Source: an uncultured Bacteroidaceae bacterium (lineage in GTDB: Bacteria; Bacteroidota; Bacteroidia; Bacteroidales; Bacteroidaceae). Taken from it: a stretch of 64,000 nucleotides of DNA. The notes beneath the pieces are model-generated. The model had not been told where the DNA came from. It saw nothing but the letters and a program-made list of their open reading frames with translations, and did not search any database. Position 1 is the stretch's first letter, and every line of letters begins with the position of its first letter. The position numbers and the translations under genes were made by a program. Location: positions 62,001 through 126,000 of the forward strand of contig CALUJL010000014.1 of NCBI GenBank assembly GCA_944320955.1, in the 5' to 3' direction. Positions 63,139 through 64,000 of the stretch are shown here, piece by piece.

Positions 63139-64000
63139 ATGCTTACATCCGAACAAATCCAGTCCCGGACCATCGCCCTGCTGCGCTTCCCGCTCATCGT
63201 GGCGGTGGTCTTCATCCACGCCACAGTGGAAGAAACGCTCCCCGCCCCCGACCCGCTCTACAAGACCCTCGTCCATCACCTCAAAGCCCAGCTCTGCGCC
63301 ATAGCCGTGCCGCTGTTTTTCTTCCTCTCCGGCTTCCTTTTCTTCTACAAACTCCGCTTCAGCCCTTCCGTCTACGCGGAGAAACTCCGCCGTCGCGCCC
63401 GCACGCTGCTCATTCCCTACCTGCTTTGGAACGCGCTCTTCATCCTGCTCTTCTGGACGGCGCAAGGGCTTTTCCCCGCGATGTTTGCGGGAAACGCCGC
63501 CCTCATACGCGACTGTTCGCCCACGGAGCTGGCACTTCTGTTCTGGGGCTCTGCGGCCCACGTCCATCCCATCGACTTCCCTCTCTGGTTTGTGCGGGAC
63601 CTTATGGTCGTCATGCTCCTGTCTCCCGCCGTCTTCCTGCTGCTCCGGCGGGGAAAACAGGCCGGCCTGTGCCTGCTCGGGCTGCTCTTCCTGCTGTCTT
63701 CCTCCGAGGGTTGGAGCACACCGCTGCACTTCCCCATCGGCTTTTCGGCCACGGCCCTGTTCTTTTTCGGCTTCGGCGCCTGGTTCAGCATCCACGGCCG
63801 GCTCTTCACCGAGGCGCTGCGGGGAGCCGGATGGCCTGCCGCCGCGGCCTGCATCGTGCTCTTCGCCGCAAGCGACTGGGCATACGGAAGTATCGACTGG
63901 GCAGCCACCGTTGCCCACCGGGCTGCCCTCGTTGCAGGGCTCGTGGCAGTGGTTTGCTTCGCCCGGTGGGGTGTGGAGCGGGAAAAGATGCGCCCCGTAC
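63139..64000 (+). CDS. Acyltransferase-3 family membrane protein, copy 2, cut by window edge
   Basis: The frame starts at ATG 63139 (MLTSEQIQSRTIALLRFPLI) and runs off the right edge after 287 codons. It parallels copy 1 throughout: VAVVFIHATVEETLPAP, AIAVPLFFFLSGFLFFYK, FSPSVYAEKLRRRARTLLIPYLLWNALF, LWFVRDLMVV, TALFFFGFGAWFSIHGRLFTEAL, ARWGVERE. Long stretches are near-identical in DNA (for example 63160-63200 against 61327-61367), pointing to a fairly recent tandem duplication or gene conversion. Confidence 0.87.
   Translation, partial: MLTSEQIQSRTIALLRFPLIVAVVFIHATVEETLPAPDPLYKTLVHHLKAQLCAIAVPLFFFLSGFLFFYKLRFSPSVYAEKLRRRARTLLIPYLLWNALFILLFWTAQGLFPAMFAGNAALIRDCSPTELALLFWGSAAHVHPIDFPLWFVRDLMVVMLLSPAVFLLLRRGKQAGLCLLGLLFLLSSSEGWSTPLHFPIGFSATALFFFGFGAWFSIHGRLFTEALRGAGWPAAAACIVLFAASDWAYGSIDWAATVAHRAALVAGLVAVVCFARWGVEREKMRPV

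Overview
The window reads as a chromosomal segment of a GC-rich Bacteroidales bacterium (phylum Bacteroidota). Supporting signs are promoters of the TTG-N19/20-TAnnTTTG type, few Shine-Dalgarno sequences, a dcw cluster in the usual Bacteroidota order, a MurE carrying the meso-DAP signature DNPR, an Mfa-type fimbrial locus, a hybrid two-component regulator, DUF3575/DUF3868/DUF4861/DUF2723 proteins and T9SS-like C-terminal domains. I do not assign a genus.

Layout. 1-2.5 kb (minus): start of a dipeptide epimerase and an LTA-synthase-like membrane sulfatase-fold enzyme. 2.7-19.4 kb (plus): an uninterrupted division and cell-wall cluster mraZ-rsmH-ftsL-ftsI-murE-mraY-murD-ftsW-murG-murC-ftsQ-ftsA-ftsZ followed by a yqeY-like gene; the first promoter carries two MraZ-type boxes between its -33 and -7 elements. 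19.6-20.6 kb: a three-gene DUF3791/DUF3990/DUF3791 cassette resembling a toxin-antitoxin or ADP-ribosyltransferase module. 20.7-35.5 kb (minus): a fimbrial locus (DUF3575, DUF3868/OmpA, major fimbrillin, terminator, Mfa2-like anchor, two minor subunits, 1959-residue secreted protein) behind a long leader holding a C10/G10 tract.

36.4-40.3 kb: TonB-dependent receptor plus secreted metallophosphatase. 40.5 kb: tRNA-Gln. 40.6-44.2 kb: an EamA transporter and three tandem beta-barrel proteins, the third frameshifted at a C7 run in its signal peptide. 44.3-46.3 kb: KduD-type dehydrogenase and DUF4861 lipoprotein (uronate use). 46.6-54.5 kb: GH27 alpha-galactosidase and its adjacent hybrid two-component sensor-regulator. 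54.5-59.7 kb (minus): queG, polysaccharide deacetylase, DUF2723 protein. 59.9-64 kb (plus): THUMP-like methyltransferase and two duplicated acyltransferase-3 genes, the second cut by the window edge.

The most unusual signal is a dispersed, dyad-symmetric repeat with a 21-bp period (core like GAAAAGCGCTGCGCTTTTC) forming ten clusters. Seven lie in gaps between genes. Three lie inside coding sequences (epimerase, ftsL, murE), where 21 bp equals seven codons, so the frame survives and low-complexity heptapeptides (FSEKAxx-like) are added in linkers or tails. The clusters are absent from the fimbrial region, whose exposed segments are also markedly less GC-rich than their ends. Two homopolymer tracts (C10 before the fimbrial operon, C7 in a porin-like gene) suggest phase-variable surface structures.
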